64,000 nucleotides of DNA from Hydractinia symbiolongicarpus. Its lineage: Eukaryota; Cnidaria; Hydrozoa; Anthoathecata; Hydractiniidae. Under the pieces are notes generated by a model. The model saw nothing but the letters and a program-made list of their open reading frames with translations, ran no database searches and was not told the DNA's origin. How positions within the stretch are numbered: position 1 is the stretch's first letter; each line of letters begins with the position of its first letter. This document shows, one piece after another, positions 32,398 to 43,412 of the stretch. The stretch covers positions 17,348,851 through 17,412,850 of the forward strand of contig NC_079877.1 of NCBI RefSeq assembly GCF_029227915.1, read 5' to 3'. The translations under genes and the position numbers were made by a program.

Positions 32398-33177
32398 ATG
32401 TCGGAGGAGAATTCGATATCGTTTAAAAAGAATTTCTTTATCGCGACGTATGAAGCTGCTGCATTCACCATGACAAGGTATCCATACCTATGCGCTGTGT
32501 TGATGATGGTCACGACAGCAGAAGAGTCAAAAACGAGACAGTTCGATCGTACCGCTTTTAATTATATTTACGCACACTTAGGCGTGGCCTTTGTTGGTGG
32601 AACTCTTCTTTCGTTCGACATGTTTGGTTTGAAACGTTGGACAGCACTTGCAATGGCTGTTCAGACAATCGTCATTTCTTACGACGAATACACTCTTACA
32701 AAGGGAGAACAAATAGCAATGCGTTTGCTTTGTAGAAATCTTGGTATTATTGGGTGTTATTTATCGGTTGCCGGCGGTATTGCTAAAAACAAAGGAGCTG
32801 CGGATAAGAATAAATATCTGTTGACTTTTGGGCGTCAATTAATTGGAGCGTATACCATGCTAACAGCCGTCTTAATATGGAATAGCGAAGAGGAGTTCAG
32901 CTCCCATGCGAAGGCGTTGCCGGGCGGCGCATTGACTGTGTATATCTACATTGCTGTTTATATGATGTGTAGCATTTGTATCTACAGTGGGTATGAAGTT
33001 GTCAAGATGTGTAAATTGTTAATGTGTTTGTTATTCGCTATTACTCTTATTGTCGATATGGACGTTAAAATGTGGACAAAGCACGCTGGTATAGGGAAGT
33101 GGAAAACCATGACCATAGCTGCACGACATGTTCCTATTATAAGTATTCTTTTGTTAATCCGTGACGGATATTATTAA
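32398..33177 (+). CDS. TMEM101: Transmembrane protein 101 homologue
   Basis: A single exon encodes 259 residues from ATG 32398, close to the human protein's length (257). The order of hydrophobic segments and conserved spots match TMEM101 as I know it: a TRYPYL segment near the first membrane helix, MFGLKRWTALAMAVQ, a second-half MRLLCRNLGIIGCYLSVAGG, KALPGGALTVYIYI, SGYEV and a late IVDMDVKMW. Six to eight membrane helices are predicted. TMEM101 is an uncharacterised multi-pass protein (reported to activate NF-kB in overexpression screens). No introns are seen. The gene begins 523 bp after the ZZ/EF-hand gene on the same strand. Confidence 0.85.
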   Translation: MSEENSISFKKNFFIATYEAAAFTMTRYPYLCAVLMMVTTAEESKTRQFDRTAFNYIYAHLGVAFVGGTLLSFDMFGLKRWTALAMAVQTIVISYDEYTLTKGEQIAMRLLCRNLGIIGCYLSVAGGIAKNKGAADKNKYLLTFGRQLIGAYTMLTAVLIWNSEEEFSSHAKALPGGALTVYIYIAVYMMCSICIYSGYEVVKMCKLLMCLLFAITLIVDMDVKMWTKHAGIGKWKTMTIAARHVPIISILLLIRDGYY

Positions 33178-35826
33178 ATTTGTAATTATTGAATGCGTGA
33201 AGACTACACGTATGCATTGCTTATTTTATGGATTATAAACGTTCGAGCGATCCTCTCTTTTTTTATCTACTTTAAGGTCAAAAAGTTTTTCGGCCAGAAA
33301 GATTTCACGTTTTTTGGCGTTTTTCGCGAAAGTTAATTTCTTAAAATTTGGTAATTGGCCATCCGCGAAAGTTTTTTCCCGCAAATTTTTTTAACTTTTT
33401 TTTATCTTTCAGGCGATATATTTAAAAACTAGTCAATTATTAATTACTTAATTTTTTGAATTTCCATGTACTTTCTTACAAAAATAAAACAGTAGATATA
33501 TGTACGTCAAACACTTTAAAAATATTACGATCATCTTGTGGATCCAAAACTTCTTGTTCGTCTGACGAATCGTCGTCATCTCTCGAGAAGCCTATCGATT
33601 CAAACTCCGAAGTAAGGTTATACATAGAGTCATGTCATTGAACGAGTCGGTCGACGGTAATGCGTGGACATTAAGAACTAAATTTTCGGCGTAAAATGTT
33701 TCGGCGAAAAAATTCAGACACATTTTTTTTTTTATTTCAGCGGAAAAATTTTCGGACAAGATTTATAAGGTGAAAAATGTATGGGTAAGTCTTTTGAACG
33801 AATTTTACCCAAATTTTAAAAGTAATGATTACGGAAAATGACACAAAAAGAAGGCTAAAAGCATTTAAAGTGTACATATATTCAATCAAGATCTAAAATC
33901 GGGGCTGGCCTATCCAACGTTATAAATAGAGCCTCAGCCAAATGTAAAGATAATGAAAATAATAAGTTCAAAAACTGCATTTTTTATTGATTTTCTGGTT
34001 ACCCTATATATAATTTCTATGCACTGCTCCTTTTTTAAAAAAATTAGAAAAACAAAAATTTTTGCACAAAAAAAAAATCCGAAAGTGTTTCCGTCCGAAA
34101 ATTTTCGTTTCTAATGTAATTCCAAGCTAATTGCATCTTAAATGCCAAACGAAGTCCATCCACTGTCGATGATCTTTTTCGCTTCTGCCGATGTCATATG
34201 ATTATATAAGTAGACTGCCCACCCTGCATGTAGCGATTTCATTGAAAAAAGCGTAACTTTATGTCTATTTCATCACAATGTGTACCTTTATACAATTGCG
34301 GTTGTTATTTGATCTGAGTTGATAACTAGGCAGCTTGGTATATGATAACGTTCAACCTTCGAAACAATGTCATTGTGGAATTGATATTTAATCTCATTTC
34401 TTGCTTTTCGGGAATGACTTGCTGCTAAAAGATACTTCTGAACCATCGAGTCAAGATCACCCAGCAGCAATGGTTGGCCAGTTTTGTTACTTATGTCGGA
34501 ATGACTTTTTTTGGTGTTATTCCTTATATTTTCGCGGCTTTCAGGTCTGGAATGTCTGAGTTGTGCTTTAATTGAGGGCAGAAAATTATTGGTTAAATTT
34601 CATTACGGCAACAGCTGCGCCATTCAATGATGCGCATTTTGCGTTTTCGTAGCGGTCATGTATTTCGACCTTTTAGATGTTGATGCTTTTTTGTAGCTAG
34701 TAACAATGACTCAAAAATCGACAACTTCAAGCGCAATCTTTTGACTGACGATGTAGCTATAAAAGAAGATCCTATACATTAAATTCGCAAAACAAACTTT
34801 CTTACTTGTTTGTTTCCATAATCTTGCAATCACTCAAAAGTAACTAAATTTGAAAGACGCCGCTGTCAAAAAAACTTAAAAATGTTTACGTCATTACCTG
34901 GATTACTATAAATTTCATTCAACTCTTTGTTAGATTCATTCAACCTCGTCCTCAGGGGTCTTGTGGCCCCGGAGCCGTTATAACGGACTGGTCACGTGAT
35001 ACAAAATGCCCAGATATACTAGGCATTTTTGAAATTCCAAAGATATTGAGATGCAAATTTGGCGCTCGCCTTAAAAGCAATATTTAAATGGCGAGCAAAA
35101 AGACACAACGTTAAAGAAACTTTTTTATCGATGAAAGCAAAATTGTCAGAATATTACTGACTGAATATTACTATAGCCTGATTGTTCAATATTGGCGAAA
35201 GGCCTTAGAAAATGTTTGGAAAGTTTATTCCCATTAAAATTCATGAACTCTAGCTTACTAGCTAGCTGGACTATGTACTATATAGGTACCCAGCTAGCTC
35301 GAGTGACATCCTGAGACAGCTTTACTCAACCACATATTTATAAACGACATATTCAATGGCTATTATTTGGTAATTTTTTGAGAACACGTTAGAAATTGTA
35401 TGAGAAGATCTGGGTACCCTAGTTGCACACAAATGTTTCTAAGATGCACAAAAAAATTTCAAAATTAATTTTTTACAACCAAAACTAAGAATGATAGGGT
35501 GTAGTGCTAAATTTATGGATTATTCTCAGATATGGGTTAACATGCTTGACACTTTCTGATCATTTTCAACAAAAAAGATCAACACATTTGAATTCAGCAT
35601 CAACATTTATGGAATCTTGAATTTTTCAAGTTTATACTCTAAGTAAACTGTCCCTATTAGTAGCAAAGCATTTAATGTTTCATAATGTAATGACTACACA
35701 AATTAACTGCAGTGAAAATGGTTCACTACAGTTGAATATTATAGTCACACTCTGTTAAAATCTAATATATATATAACAAATGTGTGGCTAAATCATTTTC
35801 TGCAAAGGTTTTTTGTTTTCTCTTTT
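33178..35826. other. Intergenic AT-rich DNA
   Basis: An ATTAAA follows the TMEM101 stop. 33285-33410 shares 'ggccatccgcgaaagttt' with 51480-51500, a dispersed repeat. CCTCGTCCTCAGG near 34945 resembles repeat edges at 1985 and 57070. No gene supported; the small - frame 34470-34288 has no domain. Confidence 0.45.
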
Positions 35827-36445
35827 AACCCTATTCGGTCCGGGGAGGGGAGGGGGGGGGGGGGGTTGGCAGATTTCGCCCCCCCCCCTTCCCCCTGACG
35901 GTTTTTTCTTAATAACTCCTTAACGCTACGTTACACGGCTATGATACTTACTGAGTTTCAGTATTTATCTATTAGACACCTGCATGCCAAATTGTTAGGC
36001 CCCATGCCTCTCAGCGGCTTTGATATTGGCTATTACTCGAAACTACCCCTAAGAATCTCTATGAAACCTTTAAAACTGGGAAAATATAATAACTCTTGAT
36101 AGGATTATCCTTAGAACTTAAAACTTGCAACACAACTTTGTTTCATCGAGAAGAATCATTTTCTATGTTTTGGACATGTGATTACTCCGATTTCCTGATT
36201 TTTTTCGGATTTTACCCGAAAATCGGAAAAAAACGGATTTTCGGCCAATTTTTGGCAACTTGTCAGGCGATCTATGTAAAAACCTGAAGATATGTTAAAT
36301 AACTTTTATTTAGCTATCAGAAACCTATGTAAAAACCTGAAGATATGTTAAATAACTTTTATTTAGCTATCAGAAACTTTAAACAAAATGCAAAAATTCG
36401 CTCTAGAACTAAAGTAATTGAAATTTAAGCAGAAGGTGGCATTTG
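35827..36445. mobile_element. MITE-2, copy 2, truncated
   Basis: It starts after TTA with 'accctattcggtccgggg' and matches the inverse of 1142-1858 through 'atcggaaaaaaacggatttt'. Similarity ends near 36445, so one end is lost. G and C runs lie inside the left end. A perfect 53-bp direct duplication around 36273-36378 ('aaaacctgaagatatgttaa') is an extra local change. Confidence 0.75.
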
Positions 36446-37039
36446 GCTAATTTCTGCTTTTTGTTTTTTATTTCAATTCATTTTATTTTTAATTCATTTT
36501 TTCATTTCTTTTTTTCAATTTTAATTCATTTTACTTTTAATTCCTTTTTTTTATTTCAATTTATTTTACTTTTACTTTTACCTTTTTTTTCTTTTTTTAA
36601 AAAGGTTTTTATTTTAAATTTTTATAATCGATTTGTCGCTTGGTCGAGAGCTGCCATAGTATACCACAATGCATTTCGACTACATTAACACGTGCGCAAG
36701 TAAAAACATTTTAAAAGGGGATAGAAACCAGCCCAGTAGTAAAGTTCACAACACAATGTATTGAAATGCGTAGTTTGGGTAAGCACCAGGTTGCTTGACT
36801 AAAGGTTCAGATTCCCTCTTTTTCATAAGAACATGTAAGGATTTCATTGGTCAAACATTTAGAACGAGAATTGTTGTTAGTTTTCCTCTCATTTTATATG
36901 GAAAACCGTGTATTAATCATAAGTTAAAAATTCTTCTTTTTTACGGCAAAACTATAATTTGGATAGCAATTTGTAAAGTGAGTAATCTAAATATAGTTAT
37001 AAAATATGGAGTTATAAATGGGACAATATTCGTGTATGG
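36446..37039. other. T-rich low-complexity DNA and spacer
   Basis: 36460-36600 is made of 'ttttatttcaattcatttta'-like stretches. No gene. Confidence 0.5.
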
Positions 37040-37240
37040 TTTTCGTCGCGCCGTAAATGCTTTTTGTCGTGTCGTATCTTTCTTCGTGGTGTGGTTTTTG
37101 TCGCATCGTATTTTTCTTTGTGGGGTGGTTTTACGTTTCGTCGAGTCGTATTTGTTTTCGTCGCGGCGTATTTCACATTGCGGGGTATTTTACTTTGTGG
37201 CGTATTTTACTTCGTGGCGTATTTCACTTCGTAGCGAAAA
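37040..37240. repeat. Degenerate ~20-bp minisatellite
   Basis: Repeated TCGTGGCGTATTTTACT-like units, more GC-rich than the flanks. The open frames through it are by-products. Confidence 0.65.
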
Positions 37241-37427
37241 TTTTTATGCTTTTTTAACACGAAATTACTAAATTTGTGTAGCGCTTACAAGAAATCCAAG
37301 TCACATGAGTAAAGTGCAGTAGAATAAACAAAACCTTTAGTTTATTGAAGATATTATTTCGGTTTGCCTGCTCAGTATTCAGAGAATCCTCTGCAATTAT
37401 ATAAATACATGCTCAACAACATTTTAC

Positions 37428-37466
37428 TTTGCCCGATGATGGGATAAGGGTCTCCCGAAACGTCGC
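37428..37466 (+). ncRNA. Hammerhead-ribozyme-like motif, degenerate
   Basis: CCGATGA is followed by GGGA, an eight-base loop, TCCC, then GAAAC and GTC. This is the hammerhead core order (CUGAUGA, helix II, GAAA, cleavage triplet GUC), with one core change: the second base is C rather than U. Such motifs are known from Penelope-like elements. No PLE coding sequence adjoins it here, so it is probably a leftover end. Confidence 0.4.
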
Positions 37467-37639
37467 CTACTAAACTATCATGTTTAACTTTCCACAGTAA
37501 CCTTTAGTTTAGTGCTAAACATTATTTTGGAATTATAAGCAGCACACGTCACGATAAATGTCAGCTGCATGGATTTTAGCCAACAAAATGTTTCCTAAAA
37601 ATGTGACAGATAGCTAATTTGCCAACAAGTTTTTTCACC

Positions 37640-37785
37640 TGTTCTCACCAAATTGTTTAACAAATCATTAACTACTGGTTATGTTCCATCATGTTGGAAA
37701 AATAAAAGAGTATCTCCTCTTTTCAAATCTGGAGATCATAGTGATGTAAACAACTACAGACCGATTTCTATCTTTCGGGTTGTCA
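37640..37785 (+). pseudogene. Non-LTR retrotransposon RT fragment
   Basis: One + frame reads LTKLFNKSLTTGYVPSCWKN and then VSPLFKSGDHSDVNNYRPIS, the diagnostic first part of the RT domain of Jockey/CR1-type non-LTR elements. It covers only about 50 residues and stops about 15 bp before element B1 begins, so it was cut by that insertion or by later rearrangement. Confidence 0.8.
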
Positions 37786-37811
37786 TGAAATAAAAAGTAC
37801 TACTATAATAA

Positions 37812-38015
37812 ATGTGCGTAAACTGTCAAACAAAATTCGATATCTTTGGAACTGCAGCATTTATGACCTTTATGGCCGGTATTGGTATTTCCCTGCCCCT
37901 CATGGCCCTGGCATTAGTACAAGAATCAGAGAAGGAGAAGGCTAATGAACAGAGGATTCAAGGCCTGGAGAATTGCCTTGATGCCTTAGATCATAAGATG
38001 AATGGAGGATTGTGA
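37812..38015 (+). CDS. Small membrane/coiled-coil protein of B1
   Basis: The 67-residue frame has a hydrophobic stretch (FMTFMAGIGISLPLMALALV, about residues 18-37) followed by a charged helix (EKEKANEQRIQGLENCLDAL). Its end overlaps the start of the Cys-rich frame by 14 bp. No counterpart is visible in A, where the repeat gene lies at this place. The family is not recognised. Confidence 0.4.
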   Translation: MCVNCQTKFDIFGTAAFMTFMAGIGISLPLMALALVQESEKEKANEQRIQGLENCLDALDHKMNGGL

Positions 38016-38152
38016 GGACTGTGAAAAGGTACTTGACGAGTATGATATGTACCTGCGGGCGTTGGTTCGTGGTAAGTGGTAAAATGTTGTATTGGTACTG
38101 CTACCATGAATATATCACATGTAATGTGGGCGGCTGCGCATGTACAATGACA
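38002..38152 (+). pseudogene. Cys-rich small protein, B1 copy, frameshifted
   Basis: It begins with CEDCEKVLDEYD in one frame and continues after about 20 codons in another (CGRWFVV then YWYCYHEYITCN). The pattern matches 3171-3329, so a one-base indel near 38055 broke it. Confidence 0.6.
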
Positions 38153-38192
38153 TGCAATTCTTTGAAGTCGTTTAAACTTTCAATAAAACAAG

Positions 38193-38736
38193 ATGCTACA
38201 ATTTGAAAATGAGCGTGTCAACCCTAAATTATTCTACTCATTTGCTGCTACTTTCACGGATGTCAACGATATCAACGTGGACTACCTGACAGTGTCGGAT
38301 CCCATCCCTGCTAACGGGGGTAAGGATCAAAGGTACATCGTAGGGTACCATACACAAGACCTTGTGGTAGCCCTCAGGGTAAAAACACCTAAAATCTGGT
38401 CCCCACATGGAGTGACTCGGTACAACGCCAATGCGGTACCAGCGATGAGTCTCGATTTTGAGGAGTACCCTGATTGGGTTGCAAAGTATCGTCAAATCTG
38501 GAACAAAATCGAAGAGTTGATATCTGAGCAATTGACGACAGAGCCAGAAAAAGGACCGTTACGTGAACGCCAAGCTTAAATACTACAAGGACGCGATCAC
38601 GACTAAATTCTACGGTATGCCAGTACCCTACGATGAACTCTGCCAAGCCGGTGCCATCCTAGCTATTTCATCGGTACATATTACGGAATGTCGATATAAG
38701 GACTTTAAAAAGGAATGGTTGTTAAGTGAGGATTAA
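38193..38736 (+). pseudogene. Acidic-tail element protein, B1 copy
   Basis: ATG 38193 follows AATAAAAC. The first frame (to 38579) has DPIPANGGKDQRYIVGY and a WVAKYRQIWNKIEE helix, as in 3357-3955. A second frame (about 38560-38736) has the ECRYKDFKK segment and ends LLSED. One shift lies near 38555. The acidic tail is shorter than in A. Confidence 0.6.
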
Positions 38737-38739
38737 AAG

Positions 38740-38991
38740 CTTGGCCTATCCCAGCCGCAATCGTGAGCCCCCCCATTGCAATGGCCAGGGGGACTCCTAG
38801 GCCGGAGGCCATAACTCCTATACTACGCTTATACCAAGCAGACCATGGTCGCAGAAGCGTACCCACGTATTATGCATTTTAAACTTCTTGGCAAGCCTCT
38901 TCCGCTCCTTGATTTCATTTCGTAGATATTGCTCAATCTTTTTAACCTAAAGACCTGGCAAACTCGGGTACAGTTTGCTGATATCAGACAT
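38740..38991 (-). pseudogene. Membrane/helical element protein, B1 copy
   Basis: Read from ATG 38991: MSDISKLYPSLPGL, an in-frame stop, a helical NEIKERKRLAKKF segment and a Gly-rich hydrophobic stretch, then the similarity ends near 38740. The long C-terminal helical part seen in A and B2 is missing. Confidence 0.55.
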
Positions 38992-38994
38992 CTT

Positions 38995-39562
38995 TTATTC
39001 TATAAGCAAAACGTTCTTTTCTTGGTGATAAACGTCTGTTAACATGAACTCTAGACGGTCCGTAGAGCCCTTCAGTGGAAGGTAAACAGGAGTGTCAAAA
39101 CTCCAGGTCAGAATATCACCCCAGGCGTTCAATTCTTTGGTAGGAAGCAAGGCCAGAATTTTAGACTTTTTGCTATCAAGTAGGCAGTCGTCTTCGTCCA
39201 ACTGCGGACAAACGAGTCTCAACCTATGGTAAACGTCGGTCCTATATTAGACATCATAATCACCCTTCGTATAATACTTTTTTGCAGGGTCGTAGGGTAA
39301 GGACAAAAAGCTTGATCTTATCTTCTCCTTGGCAATTGACGAAACTCGCAATATCCTCTATCTTGTACAGACCGTTCATAATCTCGATCCGAGTCATCCT
39401 CTGATCAGGCCCCACTTTGCGGATGGTAAAGTCGTTATTGCTATACAGGTTCAGCCATGCAGGTCGAATACTTATCGATTTTAGAGCTATACAAGTGTCC
39501 TGTTCCAGATAGTCCTCAAATATCGTGGGCCTCTCCATATCACTGATATACAGTTGCTTCAT
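38995..39562 (-). pseudogene. Possible jelly-roll virion protein, B1 copy
   Basis: The ATG at 39562 faces the large gene. The frame has ALKSISIRPAWLNL and GLYKIEDIASFVN, breaks near 39260-39300, and continues with CPQLDEDDCLLDSKKS and AWGDILTWSFDTPVYLPL to 38995. Same family as 5006-5648. Confidence 0.5.
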
Positions 39563-39579
39563 CTTTGTTTTAAGAAAGG

Positions 39580-39815
39580 ATGAACATATTTTCATACAAC
39601 CCCAAGGCAAAGTACAAAAGTAACAGGGGGGAATGGGCACTTAGTGTAACCAACTTGGAGCACCAGGGCTTGTACGTGTCTACAGACTCGCACATTGAGG
39701 TGACATTCCCTGAATTTACTAAATATGCCATCTCCATTCTCACCAATCTGCTGAATGACCATGTCAGAGTAGGTTGGACAGGGCGGGCGTTGAACTACTG
39801 GAACATTAATCGTGG
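39580..39815 (+). pseudogene. Large conserved element protein, B1 copy, first 78 codons
   Basis: Starts MNIFSYNPKAKYKSNRGEWA, nearly the same as the start at 5665, and follows that gene to RALNYWNI. After about 39815 the + strand no longer matches; instead the - strand matches the late part of the same gene (YMIPSDMDLRVGNI). This is the tail-to-tail joint of B1 and B2. Confidence 0.75.
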
Positions 39816-40749
39816 GGTTAGTACCGATGTAGAAATACTCCTTACTGATGAGGATTTTATTCGTGAAGTTAGCGATATTTCCAACACGAAGGTCCATATC
39901 ACTGGGTATCATATAGACACCGTGAGCTACGTTGTAATTAATCTACCTTTGAACGGGCAAACTTGAGCACATTTTGAAACTCGTCAATTTCCTTACTCGT
40001 GTTGGTTGATCTCAATATCAAGCCTTCAAACTCCGTCAAATAGAGGCGCTGCGCATCAATAGCACTTCCCTGGTTGCCTACCTGGCTTGGCTCTGCAATA
40101 TTAGATAGGCATATAGTCGCACGCTTTGGGAGAGCTTCTCTACACCTACACGCGTTAAGCCTTGGGATTTCTCCAGAATCCACCGACTCCACGAGTTTTT
40201 ATCGAAATAGGATGGGCCCGATCCGGGATAATCTTTGCGAATGGCTTGCCAACTGGAGAATAGAGTCTCATTCCGCCATTCCCATTCGCTGGCACTTATA
40301 TCAAATTCACGTGCCAGCTGATGGAATCTTTGCATCTTGAATGGGTTGTTGAGGCGACGGAATCTATCGGAATCCGGCAGAGGTGTATCGAGATCTTCTA
40401 GAACTTTACGAATCTGGAAGTAAACGTTAAATAAGTACACACTGCGAACGAGCGGTAAAGAGGACTGTAAATGTTGCATAGAGATACCGCATGCGGATGT
40501 GGCGCAGTAGGTAGCAAAGTTGAGCTGAGTGGACCAGAGGTTGAATGGGTGCTGGTTCCATGTATTCAACACCGCACCAGAGTGGAACTTATAGTCCGTG
40601 AATATGTTTGGGAACTTTACTTTGAACGAGGACCCTTTCGCATCAATTACAATGGCCTGCGTATGTAGCTGCTCGCCCCTCAACCTCTCGAGATATCTCC
40701 CGTGATTGGGTGAGTACGTAGCCCTCGGGTTATAACCGTAAATGCTCGT
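39815..40749 (-). pseudogene. Large conserved element protein, B2 copy
   Basis: The start codon is ACG (40749-40747) where A has ATG. The frame then has STQLNFATYCATSACGISMQ, LVRSVYLFNVYFQIRKVL and a WRNETLFSSWQ segment, shifts near 40090, and continues with EIDEFQNVLKFARSKVD and, after a stop and a shift, SDMDLRVGNI before the joint at 39815. The C-terminal hydrophobic tail is absent. Confidence 0.65.
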
Positions 40750-40767
40750 GTTTCTTTCAGAAGAAAC

Positions 40768-41447
40768 ATGAAGCAATTATATATCACTGACATTGGCAAC
40801 CCTACGATATTTGAAGACTACCTAGGGCAGGACACGAGGATCGCTCTAAAATCCATCAGTATCTGCCCCAGGTGGTGGAATCTCTACAAAAGGAGCGAGT
40901 TCAACATATATAAAGCGGGGACCGATATAAATATCGGACCTTTGGAAGTCCTCATGTCAATCGAGCCGGGGTTGTATAGAATCGAGGATCTAGCGGCCAT
41001 AGTCAACAGTCAATTTGAGGGCATCTTGCTCTTTGTGCTAAGAAACAAAGTCTGCAGACTCTGGGTTAAGAAGGGATACGGTGTATTAATTGATCAGCCA
41101 CTGAAGGACATTATGGGTTATGGAGCTGATGCCAAGGTACTATTCACAGAAGGAGACCATGACAACCGCTACAAGACTGACGTTCACCAGCGGCTGAGAC
41201 TCCATGTAACCAGTTGGATACGGATTACTGTCTTTTAAATGGTGAGAAATCCAATATACTGGCAATGCTATCCATCAAAGAGTTGACTGATTGGGGGGAC
41301 ATGCTTACCTGGGGTTTCAATAACCCCGTATACCTCTCACTTAAGAGTTCAACAGACAATCTCGAGTTTATGCTCATCAACGAGTATCAAAACAATAAGA
41401 ACCCTTTCGTGGGAATTACTATGCATTTGCTGAGAGAATATATATGA
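40768..41447 (+). pseudogene. Possible jelly-roll virion protein, B2 copy
   Basis: Starts at ATG 40768 with MKQLYITDIGNPTIFEDYLG; one shift near 41215 separates the two frames. The second half has SIKELTDWGDMLTWGFNN and FVGITMHLL. Its stop overlaps the next ATG (ATGA at 41444-41447), typical of compact viral gene order. Confidence 0.55.
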
Positions 41448-42000
41448 GCGAAATTACAAAGCTTTATCCGAGCCTACCGAGTGCTCCTCATGAGGGGGAG
41501 GCTGATGAAGGCCAAGTGTACAAGCTTAAGAAAATCGAGGAAGTGGAGCAATACCTACGTAATGAGATTAAAGAGCGGGACAAGCTCGCTAAAAAGTTCA
41601 AGTTGCATGGTACGTGGGTTAGATACACTGATCATGGAGTACTCGCTGTAAGTGTCATTACTTCGGGCGTTGCAACAAGCAGACCTAAGGAACACTGGCA
41701 AGAAGCTAGATGTCAAGAGCAAGAGGCACGAGGGTATAAGGTTGCTGGCGGAGACCAAACTCAACTCTGTTGTCGATCTCATTAGCAGAGCTGTGAAGAA
41801 TGGCGTGATTAGCGATTATGAATTCAGCTTGATTATGCAGGAAAAGCAACGGTATATGTTGTTCAAGGAGCAAATACGCCAAAGAACCAGAAAGATCGTA
41901 GAGTCCCTTAATGAACGGAAGAGACAGCAGCTGGTCGAGAAGGGGCGTGAAGAGGGCAAGCAGGAGCCTATGAAAAAACTTCAATCTGTTCAACATGTGA
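41444..42000 (+). pseudogene. Membrane/helical element protein, B2 copy 1
   Basis: Starts MSEITKLYPSLPSAPHEGEA with the ATGA overlap. After VSVITSGVA the Gly-rich hydrophobic segment found in A is deleted and the frame shifts into the helical part (HEGIRLLAETKLNSVVDLIS, DYEFSLIMQEKQRYML). It ends near KKLQSV; the open frame beyond is the antisense of the SAP-like gene. This is the only one of three copies with the N-terminal 17 codons. Confidence 0.6.
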
Positions 42001-42053
42001 GCGGTATCTTGATAAACCACCAGCTTATGGTGTCTAATATGTCGTTCAACATA

Positions 42054-42362
42054 CTAGACGAGTACTTCCCCGCTATCTCGATCAAAGGTGTGATCACCAT
42101 CATGCACTACGCGTTTCTTCTTTTCGGATAGTATGTGCGCATACTGCTCTAGGTTCTTCTCCCAAGCTATAGTAACGCATGGTTCGCAGTAGGGGCCATC
42201 AGTTTGAGTGGAGGCATCTTTGTACTTAGCCTTGCGAATTGCATCGATAAGGGCGACCTTATTCATGGTTGAAATGTTACGGATCTTTAGCGCTTTGGCT
42301 TCCCTTTTTAATTCGGTAACGAACATGTTTTTATATGGTTGGGGAACAACCACATAACGCAT
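42054..42362 (-). CDS. SAP-like protein, B2 copy 1
   Basis: A 102-residue open frame; the likely start is the internal ATG near 42326, preceded by ATATAAAAAC. It has VTELKREAKALKIRNISTMN (SAP-like) and KYKDASTQTDGPYCEPCVTI, matching 4002-4280. It runs opposite to the helical gene. DNA binding is inferred. Confidence 0.55.
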   Translation of the reverse strand: MRYVVVPQPYKNMFVTELKREAKALKIRNISTMNKVALIDAIRKAKYKDASTQTDGPYCEPCVTIAWEKNLEQYAHILSEKKKRVVHDGDHTFDRDSGEVLV

Positions 42363-42451
42363 TTTTTGGGTCTAATCCATGAATTCATCATCTGAGTCGT
42401 CATCCGAATCCAGGTAGAGGGTTGAAATCCTCGATTTCATACTTGCATACT

Positions 42452-43000
42452 TGAGGGGGAGGCTGATGAAGGCCAAGTGTACAAGCTTAAGAAAATCGAG
42501 GAAGTGGAGCAATACCTACGTAATGAGATTAAAGAGCGGGACAAGCTCGCTAAAAAGTTCAAGTTGCATGGTACGTGGGTTAGATACACTGATCATGGAG
42601 TACTCGCTGTAAGTGTCATTACTTCGGGCGTTGCAACAAGCAGACCTAAGGAACACTGGCAAGAGGCTAGATGTCAAGAGCAAGAGGCACGAGGGTATAA
42701 GGTTGCTGGCGGAGACCAAACTCAACTCTGTTGTCGATCTCATTAGCAGAGCTGTGAAGAATGGCGTGATTAGCGATTATGAATTCAGCTTGATTATGCA
42801 GGAAAAGCAACGGTATATGTTGTTCAAGGAGCAAATACGCCAAAGAACCAGAAAGATCGTACAGTCCCTTAATGAACGGAAGAGACAGCAGCTGGTCGAG
42901 AAGGGGCGTGAAGAGGGCAAGCAGGAGCCTATGAAAAAACTTCAATCTGTTCAACATGTGAGCGGTATCTTGATAAACCACCAGCTTATGGTGTCTAATA
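42452..43000 (+). pseudogene. Membrane/helical element protein, B2 copy 2
   Basis: Second unit; the N-terminal codons are missing because the duplication joint lies inside the gene. The same internal deletion and shift as copy 1. Confidence 0.6.
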
Positions 43001-43014
43001 TGTCGTTCAACATA

Positions 43015-43323
43015 CTAGACGAGTACTTCCCCGCTATCTCGATCAAAGGTGTGATCACCATCATGCACTACGCGTTTCTTCTTTTCGGATAGTATGTGCG
43101 CATACTGCTCTAGGTTCTTCTCCCAAGCTATAGTAACGCATGGTTCGCAGTAGGGGCCATCAGTTTGAGTGGAGGCATCTTTGTACTTAGCCTTGCGAAT
43201 TGCATCGATAAGGGCGACCTTATTCATGGTTGAAATGTTACGGATCTTTAGCGCTTTGGCTTCCCTTTTTAATTCAGTAACGAACATGTTTTTATATGGT
43301 TGGGGAACAACCACATAACGCAT
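43015..43323 (-). CDS. SAP-like protein, B2 copy 2
   Basis: Second unit of the triplication, protein the same as in copy 1 (one silent base change near 43275). Confidence 0.5.
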   Translation of the reverse strand: MRYVVVPQPYKNMFVTELKREAKALKIRNISTMNKVALIDAIRKAKYKDASTQTDGPYCEPCVTIAWEKNLEQYAHILSEKKKRVVHDGDHTFDRDSGEVLV

Positions 43324-43412
43324 TTTTTGGGTCTAATCCATGAATTCATCATCTGAGTCGTCATCCGAATCCAGGTAGAGGGTTGAAATCCTCGATTTCA
43401 TACTTGCATACT

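Larger units (their letters stand above)
37800..39815. mobile_element. Element B1: partial virus-like element, A orientation
   Basis: Gene order from left: small membrane frame, Cys-rich gene, acidic-tail gene, membrane/helical gene (-), possible jelly-roll gene (-), start of the large gene (+). Order and strands equal element A, and the large-gene start is clearly closer to A than to B2. It is cut inside the large gene at about 39815, where B2 begins in inverse. Confidence 0.7.

Noticed and set aside
36443-37257. Hydrophobic F/L-rich and V/F-rich frames
   Set aside because: Translations of T-rich low-complexity DNA and of a degenerate minisatellite.
41706-42020. 104-residue - frames present three times (also at 42667 and 43628)
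   Set aside because: Antisense of the helical gene; only repeated because the DNA is triplicated.
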